This document shows positions 1-13,556 of a stretch of 64,000 nucleotides of DNA, piece by piece (the stretch's first letter is position 1; each line of letters starts with the position of its first letter). This stretch comes from Symbiodinium natans. Lineage: Eukaryota > Sar > Dinophyceae > Suessiales > Symbiodiniaceae. The translations under genes were made by a program, and so were the position numbers. The stretch spans positions 376,082 to 440,081 of the forward strand of contig CAJNDS010002409.1 of NCBI GenBank assembly GCA_905221605.1, written 5' to 3'. The notes below the pieces were generated by a model. The model made no database searches. It was not told the origin of the DNA and was given only the letters and a program-made list of their open reading frames with translations.

Positions 1-276
1 GGAAATTCAAGCAGGTGTAGAGGTAAGCTGTGCATTTCCCGATCACGCTGTCGCAGAAGAAAAAGGCATATTCGAAGACGCACATTCCCGAAGGTTCTCA
101 TGCAAAGCAAGAACGCAGCACACTGTTGCCGAGTGAAAAGTTACACCGGTAGATATCACGAGCGTCCTATGAATGCTACTCGTGCCGGCAGGCCTTTGCT
201 GCAGCTCCGTGTCTCAGCAGCACACAGCAGGTACCGTGCAAAAATAAGATTGGTCGAAGCAGCGACTAGAGGATAC

Positions 277-772
277 AGTCAGTCTTGCGGAGCAGGAATT
301 GGGTTCTAGGAGGTTCATGCGCGGGTGAAATGCCAATGAGATCGCTCGAAGGACTTCTGGGGGATCTTGTTCCGAGACTAGAAAGGAAGCGGTCGTGCGC
401 GGTCGCGTACTCGTTGCTGCTTGCTGCTTTAATCGTCAGTGCTCATTTATGCGGGAACTTGTTCCGAGACAAGAAGGGAAGTGGCATGGACTGTTCGATA
501 GTCAGTCTTGCGGAGCAGCATTTGGGTTCTAGCAGGGTCCTGCGCGGGTGAAATGCCAATGAGATCGCTCGAAGGACTTTTGGGGGATCTTGTTCCGAGA
601 CTAGAAAGGAAGCGGTGTTGCGCGGTCGCGTACTCGTTGCTGCTTGCTGCTGTAATCGTCAGTGGTGAAATGCCAATGAGAGCGCTCGAAGGACTTCTGG
701 GGATCTTGGTCCGAGACAAGAAAGGAAGTGGTGTTGCGCGGTCGCGTACTTGTTACTGCTTGCTGCTCTAAT
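277..772. repeat. Degenerate tandem repeat
   Basis: A block beginning GTCAGTCTTGCGGAGCAG is seen near 278 and again near 500. An inner block GAAATGCCAATGAGA recurs near 327, 551 and 666, and TTGTTCCGAGAC-like text near 368, 458 and 591. Spacing is about 222 bases, then about 115, so units are partly truncated. The array runs straight into the left LTR-like repeat at 773. Short ORFs across it repeat the same residues and look like repeat artefacts. Confidence 0.75.
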
Positions 773-1118
773 CGCCTTGTTTTGTCTCTCCATCTTCTTT
801 GTTCATCTCTCTTCTATTCTTTTCTTGGCTATTCCCATTAAAATTGTCTTCCTTTTATCTCTCCTCTCTCCTTCTCTTTCCCTTCTCTTCTCCTGTTCCT
901 CTTTAAATGACAAAAACACAAGAAAGGAAGAACAAGAGGGGAATGGAGGCCCTTTTCCTGTATTCTCCTGTTGCAATGAATACAGAAAAGAGCATAGGAG
1001 ATAAGGAAGGGAATTGAGGAGCTCCTTTCGCTACTTTCTTATGCCCTTTCCTTTGTATCTACCACACAAAAACACCACTCTCAGCTTCCAAGAATACTCT
1101 CGTGGAGACGCATTGGTT
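773..1118. repeat. Left 346-bp direct repeat
   Basis: Starts CGCCTTGTTTTGTCTCTCC and ends GACGCATTGGTT. The first half is a strong C/T tract and the second half is purine-rich (GAAAGGAAGAACAAGAGGGG). Its last nine bases, GCATTGGTT (1110-1118), are inverted just downstream as AACCAATGC (1130-1138), so the inner edge can form a hairpin. Confidence 0.85.
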
Positions 1119-1344
1119 TGCGACCGGTCAACCAATGCTTGCCGCTGCAAGTCAACGGCCCAAAATTCGGACAGTTTCATCATTGCTTGCATCTAACTTT
1201 CTGGCATTTCATGAGACTTCATATGGTGATGAGCGAGGAAGTAAGGCAACTCGCGACGATTCATCAGGCTTTGGACCCATATGTGTAACTTCCGTATCGT
1301 ACGAGAGCAGTAATGAGCATTAGTTTCGCCCAGGGTTACCTCTG

Positions 1345-2307
1345 ATGGCGAAGGGTCACAAACGAACGATTCCCCGTTTGAGCATTTTGGCCGACGTTCT
1401 GCAGAGCTACACCAAAATCCGCAAAGCGGTCCAAGCAGCCCGGGCAGCGAAGCAAAGATGGGAACAACTTGAAGAAACATTGCTGAACATCTGCACTGGG
1501 CAAGACACTGTGGTGATGGGAGAGATCTGCACGCGGTTGCAGCAAAAGAAGCGCGTCCAGCAACCGTGGGCGAACGTTTCGAAGAAGGATGACAAGCTCT
1601 TCAAGCTGCTGTCCTCTTCCGCCAAGATCAAGAATAAGTCTGATTCCGATGGTGTGAGCAACTTCATTCGTGAATCTTTCCGGTGCCGGGCAATCTGTGT
1701 AACATCATCGCGTTTCCGGACCAAAGGCAACTTGCCTACGGGCCCCGTGCCCCGCAAGACGCTGCCATACAGAGTCTACGGGTACAGCAGTGGACAAGTG
1801 TGTCTGGCCAAACATAAGCGGTGGTGCTCGGAGTACCGAGCTTGGAAAGCATTGCCGAAATTGACCCCGTACAAACGAAGGTTGACAGACCGCATGCTGC
1901 AGGAACGCTGTTCAGTCGGGGCCTTCGTGCGGCTGCAAATCCTCACGGATGTCTGCCATCGACTCGGGTGCGCGTGGGTAGATCTTCCCACAAGCAGCCT
2001 GGGCACTGGTGTCCACTTTGGAGGCGGCGTAATGGGGACGGATGAGATCGCCAAGGTCCGGAACATTTTGAAAGGGCGGAGGCAATTCCGGAGATTGTGG
2101 GGAAGCTCGATATCATTGCCCGAAGTCGGGCATTTGATTTGCGAAGCTCGCCAGCACGTATGGAAGAACAAGCGGAAGGCGAGCATGATGGAATTCGTGG
2201 ACGAGTTTAACCTACAATCGACGACTCCCAAAAAGCACAGGTTTCACCGGTTGTCACGCAAGCGTGGCTTCTGCAGCATCATCGCGAAGTATGCGTGCCA
2301 AAAGTGA
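1345..2307 (+). CDS. Unrecognised basic protein, 320 codons, inside the LTR-like element
   Basis: An uninterrupted ORF lies between the two direct repeats. The product is rich in Lys and Arg throughout and has scattered Cys residues (around codons 112-117, 152 and 161) that do not form a recognisable zinc knuckle. I see no membrane segment, signal peptide, protease, reverse transcriptase or integrase motif. Base composition is balanced and not repeat-derived, unlike the other ORFs in the first 5 kb, and the ORF is much longer than chance would give here. It may be a gag-like or accessory protein of the element, or host sequence captured between the repeats. The first ATG is used as start, without independent support. 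Confidence 0.5.
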   Translation: MAKGHKRTIPRLSILADVLQSYTKIRKAVQAARAAKQRWEQLEETLLNICTGQDTVVMGEICTRLQQKKRVQQPWANVSKKDDKLFKLLSSSAKIKNKSDSDGVSNFIRESFRCRAICVTSSRFRTKGNLPTGPVPRKTLPYRVYGYSSGQVCLAKHKRWCSEYRAWKALPKLTPYKRRLTDRMLQERCSVGAFVRLQILTDVCHRLGCAWVDLPTSSLGTGVHFGGGVMGTDEIAKVRNILKGRRQFRRLWGSSISLPEVGHLICEARQHVWKNKRKASMMEFVDEFNLQSTTPKKHRFHRLSRKRGFCSIIAKYACQK

Positions 2308-2391
2308 CGTATCGCTGCCCTGCGATTCCGTTTCGAGTGGTTATGGTGGAGGAGGCCTTGTGATTCCAATCCCGCTGTGCCATTTTCTTTG

Positions 2392-2736
2392 CGCCTTGTT
2401 TTGTCTCTCCATCTTCTTTGTTCATCTCTCTTCTATTCTTTTCTTGGCTATTCCCATTAAAATTGTCTTCCTTTTATCTCTCCTCTCTCCTTCTCTTTCC
2501 CTTCTCTTCTCCTATTCCTCTTTAAATGACAAAAACACAAGAAAGGAAGAACAAGAGGGGAATGGAGGCCCTTTTCCTGTATTCTCCTGTTGCAATGAAT
2601 ACAGAAAAGAGCATAGGAGATAAGGAAGGGAATTGAGGAGCTCCTTTTGCTACTTTCTTATGCCCTTTCCTTTGTATCTACCACACAAAAACACCACTCT
2701 CAGCTTCCAAGAATCTCTCGTGGAGACGCATTGGTT
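2392..2736. repeat. Right 345-bp direct repeat
   Basis: Almost identical to 773-1118, with AGAATCTCTCG where the left copy has AGAATACTCTCG. The sequence just after it (2753-2769) repeats the CTCAGCTTCCAA motif found inside the repeat itself. Confidence 0.85.
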
Positions 2737-2781
2737 AGTCTAAAAACCCGAGTCTCAGCTTCCAAATAGACCCTATTTAAG

Positions 2782-2850
2782 CCACCCACCCCCCCCACCC
2801 CCCCCCCCCCCCCCCCCCCCCCCGCACCCCCCCCTCACCACCCGCACACA
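2782..2850. repeat. Poly(dC) tract
   Basis: Nearly pure C with occasional A, G or T. It forms the left bracket of the GTA microsatellite; a poly(dG) tract brackets the right side. Confidence 0.95.
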
Positions 2851-2880
2851 CGCGTGGTTGTGGAGTCGTAGTGAGTTGCA

Positions 2881-4680
<1,800 letters not shown>

Positions 4681-4681
4681 G

Positions 4682-4797
4682 GATGGTGGTGGGGGGGGGG
4701 GGGGGGGTGGGGGGGGGGGGGAGTGGTGGGGGGGTGGGGGGGGGGGGTGGGGGCGCAAAGGGGGTTTGGGGGGGGGGGGGGGTCCCCCCCCCCACCC
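4682..4797. repeat. Poly(dG) tract ending in a G-to-C inversion
   Basis: About 100 bases of almost pure G, broken once by GCGCAAAG, ending in a run of G directly followed by T and a run of C (about 4769-4797). That end is a self-complementary G/C hairpin. It mirrors the poly(dC) tract at 2782. Confidence 0.95.
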
Positions 4798-5276
4798 TAC
4801 CTTTCAGCGGGACGGAAATGGAGAACTCTCGACTTACAACTCCACCGCGCCCTGTTAGATATGTGCCACTGCGAACTTGCCCGGTTTGCTGCTTGGTCCT
4901 CACGGAAACCAATGCCGACTGAAGTGGCCCCTGTTCCAAGAAGGGGCCCCTTCGGTCGGCGAGGGTCTTTGTAGGCGACTTCTGCAGGGCTCCTAAACCC
5001 TGAAACCTCAGTGGACGTGGGATGTTGTCGTTGTGTTTCGTCAACTGAGCCCACCAATGCCGAAGTCGTTTTCTTGAATGGCGAGAGGCGGACTGCAATC
5101 TTTGCCCCTTAGAGTAGACATTGGAGCCAACGAACCCGAACTGGTGCTGTTCTTCCCCAGGGCCCTGGCGATTTGGTGCCGAGGTTCTGCCCTTCGTATT
5201 CGGACGGTGTTCGTTGCTGCCTTTTACCCTTTCACCATGAAAACCCTACCAGCCGTGGGCAGATGGACCGATGTTA

Positions 5277-5400
5277 GGGACCCAAAAAGGACATAAGCAT
5301 AAGCATTTTATAGGGATGTCCCTACCTTATTGGGCTTCATATAAGGGGGTCTATATGGATATCCCTATCCTAATATTTGCTTATGTGCTTTTTTGGGCCC
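5277..5400. mobile_element. 124-bp MITE with 23-bp terminal inverted repeats and TA duplication
   Basis: The left end GGGACCCAAAAAGGACATAA (on to 5299) is the inverse of the right end (5378-5400), matching at 20 of 23 positions. Both sides are flanked by TA (5275-5276 and 5401-5402). A TA duplication with short inverted repeats and no coding capacity is the form of a Tc1/mariner-type MITE. The interior holds further short inverted pieces (AGGGATGTCCCT near 5312). No second copy was noticed in this window. Confidence 0.75.
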
Positions 5401-5402
5401 TA

Positions 5403-8400
5403 CGATGGCAGGACTGCTTCGCCAAGATTCTTCCCGCAGTCGCTTGCGACCTGCAATGTTATTATCTTGCCCCAGGCTTCTACTGCCCATGCGTGTCTTG
5501 CGTTCGGTCGGCGACTGTGCCGACTGGAGGCCCTATAATGGCGGAAGATTCAGTTTATACCACAATGCGCAAAACTCGCAAAACTCTATATACCCCAAAT
5601 CTATGAAACATCCAGAATTGTCGGCATGTAGGGCCTGAGGGTGACTAGCCCCGTTGCGCTCAAAAGGCATACCTCATTGCCTGCAGCTCGAGCGATCTTC
5701 GCAAAACCCGGAGCTGTCTTGGCGCAAGCGTTGAGACCGTGCCTGACCCTAAGCCTGCTAACCCTGAAAAACCCTGTAGTTTCTCTATAAGACCCTACAA
5801 AACCCTACAAGCCCTACATATCCTCAACCCTAAATTCGTGATGTTCGTGTGCCTGGGAAGCCGGAACTTTCTGAACTCTAAGCTGGTGCGGCTTCAATCG
5901 GGTCATTCTGACCTTTTCAGCAAGGGTGTCGCATTTGCCCTGAAACAGGCTACTGCGGATGAGTTGTCTTGTATGTGTACGTATATCATCGTTTCCTGCT
6001 TCTGTGAACCCGAGTTCCTTGCAGTAAACCAGTAACCTGAAACCCGGCTAGCCCACATCACCAGGATTTTGAGGGAGCTTTTCAGGTTGTCTGGCTGGGC
6101 TGCTGTGATGAAAGCCTTGGAATTTTCTAGGAGCGAGGTCCATAGAGATTATTGCAAGAAGAAAGCTTCAGAGTTCTAGGGTGTTTGTTTCCCATGCAGT
6201 GGCTTTCCAGCCTTTTTCTGCGCGGTGTTCTCCCTGTCGCTTTTTTTTGGGTTACGGTAGAAGCCCTGACCCTCAACCATTGTAACCATACACCAGCTGC
6301 GTCTCTGGACCCTCTAAGCCCTAAATCTAAACCACCTATTATCCCGATTGCTCAGGGTGCTCGAGGCCAGCTCTCCTGTTCGAAACTCTCCACAAACACG
6401 CGGCTGGTGCGCACGGGTGCCAAGATGGCAACGAAATACCAAGTGATTTTCAACACCTGCCCCCCGAACTCCAAAGAAGCATCGGGATTAGGGTTATCGC
6501 CTAGGGGGGGCATCGGGATACATAGGTTGGTTTCAGAGGTTTGGGTTTGGGGTTTAGGGGTTTAGGGTTTAAGCGGCTACTGGGCTTGAAGACGCCTTGA
6601 GGCACGCCGTACTCCACCGATTTTGTCACCGGCGCGTATTCTGTTTGCCACGCGGCTGCAGGAGGGGAAGCTCCTGGATCCCCAAGTCACCCTCACTTGA
6701 GGAAGGATACCCTGATTCCATACTTATAAGAGCCCTGGGCTCCTTTCAAATTCTTGAAGGCTCCTTTGAGTCCCACAATCCTCAAGCCACCCTTTCTGCC
6801 GGAAGTCAACCTTGAGCTGGTCGATTTCTGCTGAGAGCCTCGCAATAACTCAGCAGTCTTCCCAACATTATATTCCCCTTGCCCCCCCCCCTTTCCCCAC
6901 AAGACCCCCCTCAATTATTGATGTTCTCAGTGTACTCTAATATGTAGCATTTTGGGATGAATAAATGATTGGGCGAGACCCGAAGTGACATTCTCGCAAA
7001 AGATGACCTCATCGCGTGGTCCGAGGTGACGTTGTCTCGCCGATGCAGGCTCTACGCATGTGGGTGTCTTGAACACGCTCATTCGCTTTGGCTCGGGTCC
7101 AGGCTGATGGGAATGTTAGCCTCGGCATTGCAAAATTGAGACCCAAGGCCCATAAGGTCAAACCCAAACGCCCAAAGCCTATCTGTTCAACCAGAAGCAG
7201 AGCACCGATGCTTTCAAACGCGAGGTTGGCAGCATCTTTTCCGCTTCAGTAGTTTTTCATAGATCCACTGCGCCACATCAAACACCAGCCTGAGAGCCCA
7301 ATATCCCTTCAATCATGGCCGATACCCGTATGAACCCCCACGCCGCCTCGACCCTGTGTCAGGAGGGGGAGAGGTTAGGGTTTAGGGTTCAGGGTTAAAT
7401 TCCACAGTCGCAGGCCTTCGGGTTTGAAGATTCAGATGCGCAAGCTGAACACTGACTTCATTGACACAGACAACATCTTGGCAAATGCGAGATGCCAAAA
7501 ATTACTAAATGACCCGCGAAGCGTTAACCCTGAGCTGCAAACCCTGAAGCCTCATTCCTATAAACCCTAAAAGGCCCTGATCCCCCCCCCCCCCCCCACT
7601 TCCAGCCTGGAAGCCGCAAACTAGCGCAAGCCCTCTGGCAGCTCGCCACTGGCGAAGAAGTACTTGGATGCCAGCGAGCCCCTCAACCGCTTTAAGGCCT
7701 GAGCTTATAGGGTTTGAACCTGAGGCCAGTTGTTGAGTTCTTAGTTTTGTTTGCAGGCTCTGGATTTATCTAAGATATGCTTTTAGGCAGAACACACCAG
7801 ATTCTCAACGACCTTACGTATCTTGAGTCTTGAAATGTCGGATCGAACCACGAGAAGTTGTTGCAACAGCTGTTACCCCTGGTCCGCAGCTGCACCCTCG
7901 GACGAATCATGCGCAGACGGCGACCGGTACAGGTTGAGGCTTACACTACCAGCCACTGATGCCTCTTTTCAAGGCGCCGGGCCATGCCCAACAACACAAA
8001 GATGGTTTGGAACATTGAGGGTTTAAAAGGTTAAGGTCTCCTCCCAGAGTCGACACAGGCCCATGTATGGCAACCATAAACCACATAACCCTCAACTGCA
8101 AACCCTAGAAGACCAATATCCTAGCAACCGTTTGGGCTTCTGACTTGCGGGATTCGAAGGTTGTAGGGAATTCTGGGTTCAGGATTTCGAGGTTCTGCAG
8201 TTTTCGGGGTTGAGAGTTTCAGGGATAGGCTGCCGCGCAACAGCCCCAGTGCAGGTTGGCAAGTACTTGCTGGAGCGCACACTGATCTATGCGCCGAGGT
8301 GCCAGTAGGGCGTAGCGAGTTACAGGGTTCCATGCAAGGGGTCCATCAGCGCTTTAGCACTCGCATTTGTGTTTCGAAGCTTTTGTTTGAGGGGCTACTT

Positions 8401-9297
8401 GCGTTTAGGGCTTTTGGGCCTCGACGTGTAGTACCGCTAAGTCCTGGTTTTCCGTTTTGGAGTTGAGGTTTGAGGGCTTATAAGGGATATATGACCCTAT
8501 TTAGCTTAGGTTCTGGGCATCTGGTTCCACACTAGTACTACAAATTGGCGCACAGGGTTAGGGCTTCGCGGCTTCTTTCTAGCCATTCTAGCCCTAAACC
8601 CTAAGCCCAATGAGCCAAGACTGGAGAGCGGAAACTTTTCAATTGAGAGACCAAGCGAGCGCCGATCCAGGTGTTGCAACCGCCTCGCTCCCAGTCCGGC
8701 GCTCGGTTGGTCTCGGATCGGAGTCAAACTGGTTTTCAGTAGGGCAATAGGGAGAATACCCATACCTGACTTTTTCGTTTTGTAGATTCTCATTCTGTAG
8801 GCTTCTTATCCAGGACTCCGGACTGCGAGGGTATCATTCTATCGGGTTCTGACAATCGCCCGCAACAATCTGTTTTGGGTGTACGATTTAGTCCAGAAGC
8901 CGCCAAAGAAACATGTAGAAACTGACAACAGGAACCCTTGACCTCGGCTCCTTCATGTAGTATCGCCCAAGGCAAGAGGCCCTTTCCTGTCCTCACCCGA
9001 GTTACAACTGAATCAGGGGCTCACCCTCGGTGTCCTTGGCAGGGGCAGGTCTGGCGAAGAGGAGCTCAGACGATGCCGAGGCCAGCGGGCAGTTTTCCGT
9101 GCGTGGGAGACGTTGCCTTGGGCTTGGAGAGCTCGAGTGAGGAGAGCTGCAAAACGCATGTCGGTTTCGCATGAAGATGGTGCAGAAGCATGTGTGCCTG
9201 AATTGTGGTCCGATGTAGCCGCTGCGCCCCTGCAGTTTTACAGCTCTACAGTGGCAGCCATGCCGGGCTGGTAAGTGATCCTCCTAGACCGTTGCAA
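5403..9297. other. Intron or spacer sequence rich in telomere-like motifs
   Basis: Mostly decayed AACCCTAAA / TTTAGGG text (for example 5741-5835, 6540-6570, 7372-7396, 8580-8610). Candidate exon islands lie at 6200-6250 (acceptor CATGCAG, hydrophobic frame WLSSLFLRGVLPVAFFWVTV), 6600-6700 and 9180-9262 (ending at a strong GTAAGT donor). None was recognised. A C17 tract lies at about 7582-7598. Confidence 0.5.
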
Positions 9298-9364
9298 TGC
9301 CCAAGAGCAATCGAAAGCGAAGCCAGTGGCAGGTCTGCGCGCGGTGCTCGGAGCAGATTGAGTG
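9298..9364 (+). CDS. Candidate first exon of a DUF2039/C9orf85-like zinc-ribbon protein
   Basis: ATG at 9298 opens a basic N-terminus (MPKSNRKRSQ) followed by WQVCARCSEQIEW, then a GTATGT donor at 9365. The CxxC followed by a Glu-Trp pair matches the first half-ribbon of the small DUF2039 family as I recall it. The second CxxC should sit in a later exon, which I did not find. The downstream sequence is C-strand telomere-like intron text. Confidence 0.4.
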
Positions 9365-12303
9365 GTATGTGACGCAGGCACACTGATACGAATCATATCT
9401 TATAGCTTGTCGTGTTGGGGAGTTTTGGGCCGTCTCGATAACATGCTAGTCCCTCGAATACTTTTGACACAGGTAGCCCTGAACCCGCAACCTTGCGACC
9501 CTGAATCCTAAACCCTCGAAGCCCCAACCCCCACAACCAGCCACGTGCAGGCTGTAGTCCTGATCACACGCCAGTTTCAGCCTGGCTTGCCGTGAGCTCA
9601 GAGACCTGTGGATACCCTGGGTTAGGAGGCTCTGAGTAGTTTCTTGGCCTTGCAGAACTCAAGTTGTTCCGTAGCTTAAGCACTCAGCCGCTCCTTAGCC
9701 CTTGGCCCGGACAGCTCAGCTGAGTTGATCCCACCTTCCAGTTGTTTGCTGAGTCATTCTTTCCATGGCTGCGGAGGATGATTGATCCATGAGTCGGGGT
9801 TTGGAGTTTGAAGTTAGGATTTTCCAAGCTCCAGGCCCAAGCCCCACGGTTTCTATTCCGTTCAACAACAAATGACCCACCGCTGGGTATGCAGAGCCTT
9901 CCGTGCCTTACCCCAACCTGCACAGAGCGCGTCACTAAACTAACGTAGGGTTAAAACGTAGGTTTAGGGAACAGCTCCCCATGCGTTTTCAACTCAGACT
10001 GGGAACTAGGGCTTATATATATTAGGTTGTTAAAGGGCGGCTTGAGAGAGGCCGAATAATCCTCACAGCCTCCTAGGAGTTTTTGGGGTAAAGCTTCGGC
10101 TGGTTCAGGTGCCGGCGGCTTGCCTCAGTCTTGCGCGGCGAGGCGGCGCTGGTACTGGCGCTTGCCAGGCCGAATGGGGTTTATCCTACTAATCCTGAAC
10201 CCCTATGGCTGTTTAGGGCTGAAAAGGAAAAATGTTTAGGTTGCTCAGGGCCGCTGAGTTGCTCGGGGGGGAAAATCTGACTTCGAGGCTTTCGGGGGTT
10301 ACGGAGCCCTGAACCCTAAGAAGCGTAAGTCAGCAGAACAAATCTAAATACCATGTATACATATATATATATATATATATAGATATGCAAACCCTGCGTG
10401 CGTGCAGAGTGCTCTTCGTAGGACATCTAAAGGGATCCGGGGTTTGGGAACACGAAACTTCAGCTCATGAACATGGAACATGGGTCGGTCGGCCTAAACA
10501 ACTGCATACCTGCGTTCTCAGCGTTTGGCGCTAGCTATCGTCAGCTTCAGAAAGAGCCGGTCTTACAGACTAGCTCTGCAGGTCATCGTCCACAGAACGG
10601 CCGGAGGCGTGGAGAGCACCCAGCACTTGTAATGTGACTCTCTTCCACCTTCGTGTGTTGTGCTCCGATGTCAGTTCGGGAATCCGGACTCCATTCAGGG
10701 AGCTGGGTGGGGTGTGTGACAAGGGGGTCAAGAGTCCCATGGAAAAGGAGCCTTGTTCCAACGGGTCCTTCACAGTCTTGTTCACAAATCCGACAGAAGG
10801 TTTCAATTCTTCACATCTAGGCGTTTCCCCAAAAAAGGGTATCCCCCCCCCCAGTATACCCAATAATTGTACTCTAATCCTTGCTCGGCGAACCTCCAAA
10901 AGGGTACCCCCTGTTTTCGGACGCCCCTTGTTGCAGACCGCATTCCTGAGAAGTGTCCATTTAAGTAGCAGTCTACCCGAATCAGATGAAACTAACAAGT
11001 AAGGCACGTTATGTCCCCGTGATTCCGCTGCAAGCCTTTGAGAATGTTCCAGGCCATCAAATCCAAGCTCTCTTCCTATGTCTCGTAGACATCGCGTTGC
11101 CTTCGCATGCGATCTTGTGCACCAGGTGGTGGCCGAGTCAGGCAGCTGGCTGTGTTTGGAGTTCAAAGGTTAGGTTTGCACTTCGGTGGGGCTTGGGCGT
11201 AGATGGCCTATGACAGAATTAAAGACAGCCTGCTTGCAGCAAAGGGACACCATTTTTGATACAGATTTGTTTCGGTTGTGCCCCGGGTTGGATGGTTGGG
11301 GATGAATGGATGGAAATGGATCCAAGAGTTCGTGGACGAATAGAATGAACGCAGCAAAGCGAATGGACTGGCTATCTGAATTATTGTGCGCATGGGCTTT
11401 TGCCATTGTCACCAAAGAGAGCTAGCATAGCACCTACTCGTGTATCGACATGTCCTTGCAGCCTAAAGCCCCGCATCCTGTGTCCGATCATCCCAACCGG
11501 ATTGGACTTAGGAGGGTGGGGCTGGGGTCGGGGGGTGGAGGAGATGTGCCCCGGAACCTAAGTACAGAAACCACCCCCCCATTGTGCCCAAACCTGCATG
11601 AGTGAGAGGCCTGCCGTGGAAGCTCTCTCAGCTCTGCGCCGTGCCGGGAACAGATGTCAAGCCCCAAGCTCCCAAAGTCCGCGGCATACGTGCGGAGGTT
11701 TGTGGTTAAGCCTTTAAAGCTCTGATTCCTAGAAGAGATACTTTAGGGTTTTGGGTGCTTCGCATTCATGGTACTTGCGAGGGATTCGGGGTTGCCGACA
11801 TGTCGATGTGTTGAGATGAAGGGGGAGAAGGCCCACCACCTGCACCCAAGTACCGCTTAGTAAGGGCCCTGCGTCCCAAGTGTACCTTGAGTGCTTGAGG
11901 GGGCCTATGTCTCCATCAGGGCTTCTAGCAGCAACCAGGGAGATGCGTGGCAGTACATACGCTGCAGGTTGAGGACGTAAGTGTAACACTTGACGCACAT
12001 ACCTTCGCCAGACAGTGACCTGCAAACCTGAAACCCTCAACCCTTTAAGCCCTAAGCAATCCCAGTAAGCCCCAAAACTCCAAACCTGAAGCCCTCAACC
12101 TTCAAACCCTAGGCGTAGCTCGCCCAAACCCAGCCACCTCGACCTGAAACCGCTTCGCCCGGCATATTAGCCAAAACAGCGCAGGGCTTCCTCTGATCAA
12201 ACGCGCAAGCCCTGTGACATCAACCCTATAGACCCCTAAACTTCTAAATCTCGAAACCCACAAAGCCCTAAACCCTAAACGCTAAACCGCCAAACTTCTC
12301 CCT
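9365..12303. other. Intron or spacer; no assigned gene
   Basis: Telomere-like C-strand text at 9478-9540 and 12010-12110. An (AT)n tract lies at 10353-10381. A 200-codon antisense ORF (10570-11166) and its sense counterpart overlap one another; neither was recognised. An exon-like frame on the minus strand around 11020-11100 contains LDLMAWNILKGLQ. Confidence 0.45.
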
Positions 12304-12329
12304 CCCCCCCCCCCCCCCCCCCCCCCCCC
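12304..12329. repeat. Poly(dC) tract, 26 C
   Basis: A pure C run immediately upstream of the signal-peptide exon, at the right-hand end of a CCCTAAA-rich stretch. Confidence 0.95.
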
Positions 12330-12414
12330 GCAAGCAAAATAGAACAAGTAAATACAAAACAGAAGTCAAAAGAAGACCTCTCTTTCTCTCTAACCCTACT
12401 CGGCTTCGCCCCCA

Positions 12415-12474
12415 ATGCGCCTGCTGGCTGCGGCGGCCTGTGCAGTGCTCGGCGCCGCAGCCGGCGAGGAGGCT
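12415..12474 (+). CDS. First exon encoding a signal peptide
   Basis: ATG at 12415 starts MRLLAAAACAVLGAAAGEEA: short basic start, alanine/leucine core, small residues before GEEA. This is a typical secretory signal with a likely cleavage around AAA/GEE. A GT donor follows at 12475. The island is GC-rich and sits between CCCTAAA-like text on the left and GGGTGTAGGG-like text on the right, the same setting as proven exons here. The downstream partner may be 12930-13001. The mature protein is not recognised. Confidence 0.5.
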
Positions 12475-12929
12475 GTGCTAGGAATTCTGCTTCCAAGAGG
12501 GATCGGGCTCATCCAGACAGAATATCTCAAAATGGATTCAGAAAGAAAGCTTGGAGTTTCGGGTGTAGGGCCTTTTGCACTGTCTCGGCAGGGTTTGGGA
12601 TGCAGCCATGAGGATTGGGGGTTCAGAGGGGTTTAGGCGCGTAGAGTTCAGGACAGTAGTTAGATTGGCGACCTCAACCAGGGCTGTCACCTAAGTGAGC
12701 GGTGCGATTCGGGATTTGCGAGTGTTTGTGAGTTGGTGAGCTTCTACTTTCTACTAGCTTGTTAAGGTGGTGAGCGCAAACCTACAGGTAGCAGAAAGTA
12801 TAGTTCGGGAGTTGATCTTCATCGAAACCCTACAACATCTAAGGCACACTCCCACAGTCCCGCCAGCTGAACCCTAAACCCTATACACACTGATATTGTA
12901 AACCCCAAACCCCAAACTCGGTTCGCCAG

Positions 12930-13001
12930 CTCTGCATCTGCCGGCTCCGCGGCTGCCGGCGTGGTGTCCTCCGCTCGGCGGAGCTCTGTCTCAGCCCCTT
13001 G
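12930..13001 (+). CDS. Candidate exon, Ala/Ser-rich
   Basis: After TTCGCCAG the frame reads SASAGSAAAGVVSSARRSSV and ends at a consensus GTGAGC donor (13002). C-strand telomere-like text precedes it and TTTAGGG text follows. A low-complexity Ala/Ser segment is plausible for a secreted protein following the signal-peptide exon, but joining the two is a guess. Confidence 0.35.
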
Positions 13002-13556
13002 GTGAGCGGTTCAGCTTCTTTGAATTTAGGGTTTTTTGGGGGGGTATTGTTTTCATGGAGCTGATTCTTCGTTTCGGGGCTTTGGGGTTAAGGTTTCTAA
13101 CTGGTGTAGGTGGAGGCTAACGTGTGCGTGCATTTGTGCTGCACCACAACTTCTTTTTGTATCTAGTATGGTGATGTTGGCCATGACCCATTCTTGTGCT
13201 TGGCGTGTTGTCTGGCACCGGCTTTTGTCGGCATTCTTCTGCATAAGAAAGCTGCCCCCGCATCTGCTGCGTACCTCGCGCGCGGCTCTTTTCTACAGAA
13301 TCAAGCCATATTCTTATTGCGAAGAAGCCAGGACACTGTCATGCCAACAGCAGCGCAGGCCACACATGGCCACCGTGCCCGCGCCATTCTAGCGACATCA
13401 CCATCTCAAGGAAGACGAACTCAACAAACTACGTATGTGAGTCGTGCAAGCCTCTAATATGGCCAGGAATCAACACATGTGACACCCTAAGTCCCAAAAT
13501 TCTGAGTTTTTCAACGCCTTGAACCCTGACGCCCTGGAGTGGGGACCGCCCACGAG

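Larger units (their letters stand above)
773..2736. mobile_element. LTR-like element with direct terminal repeats
   Basis: Two direct repeats of about 345 bases (773-1118 and 2392-2736) enclose 1.27 kb with one long ORF. I count only about three differences between the repeats: one transition near 894, one near 1028 and a one-base deletion near 1095. This is the layout of a short non-autonomous LTR retrotransposon. It could instead be a recent segmental duplication, because the usual TG...CA repeat ends, a primer-binding site and a polypurine tract were not recognised, and no reverse transcriptase or integrase is present. Confidence 0.5.
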
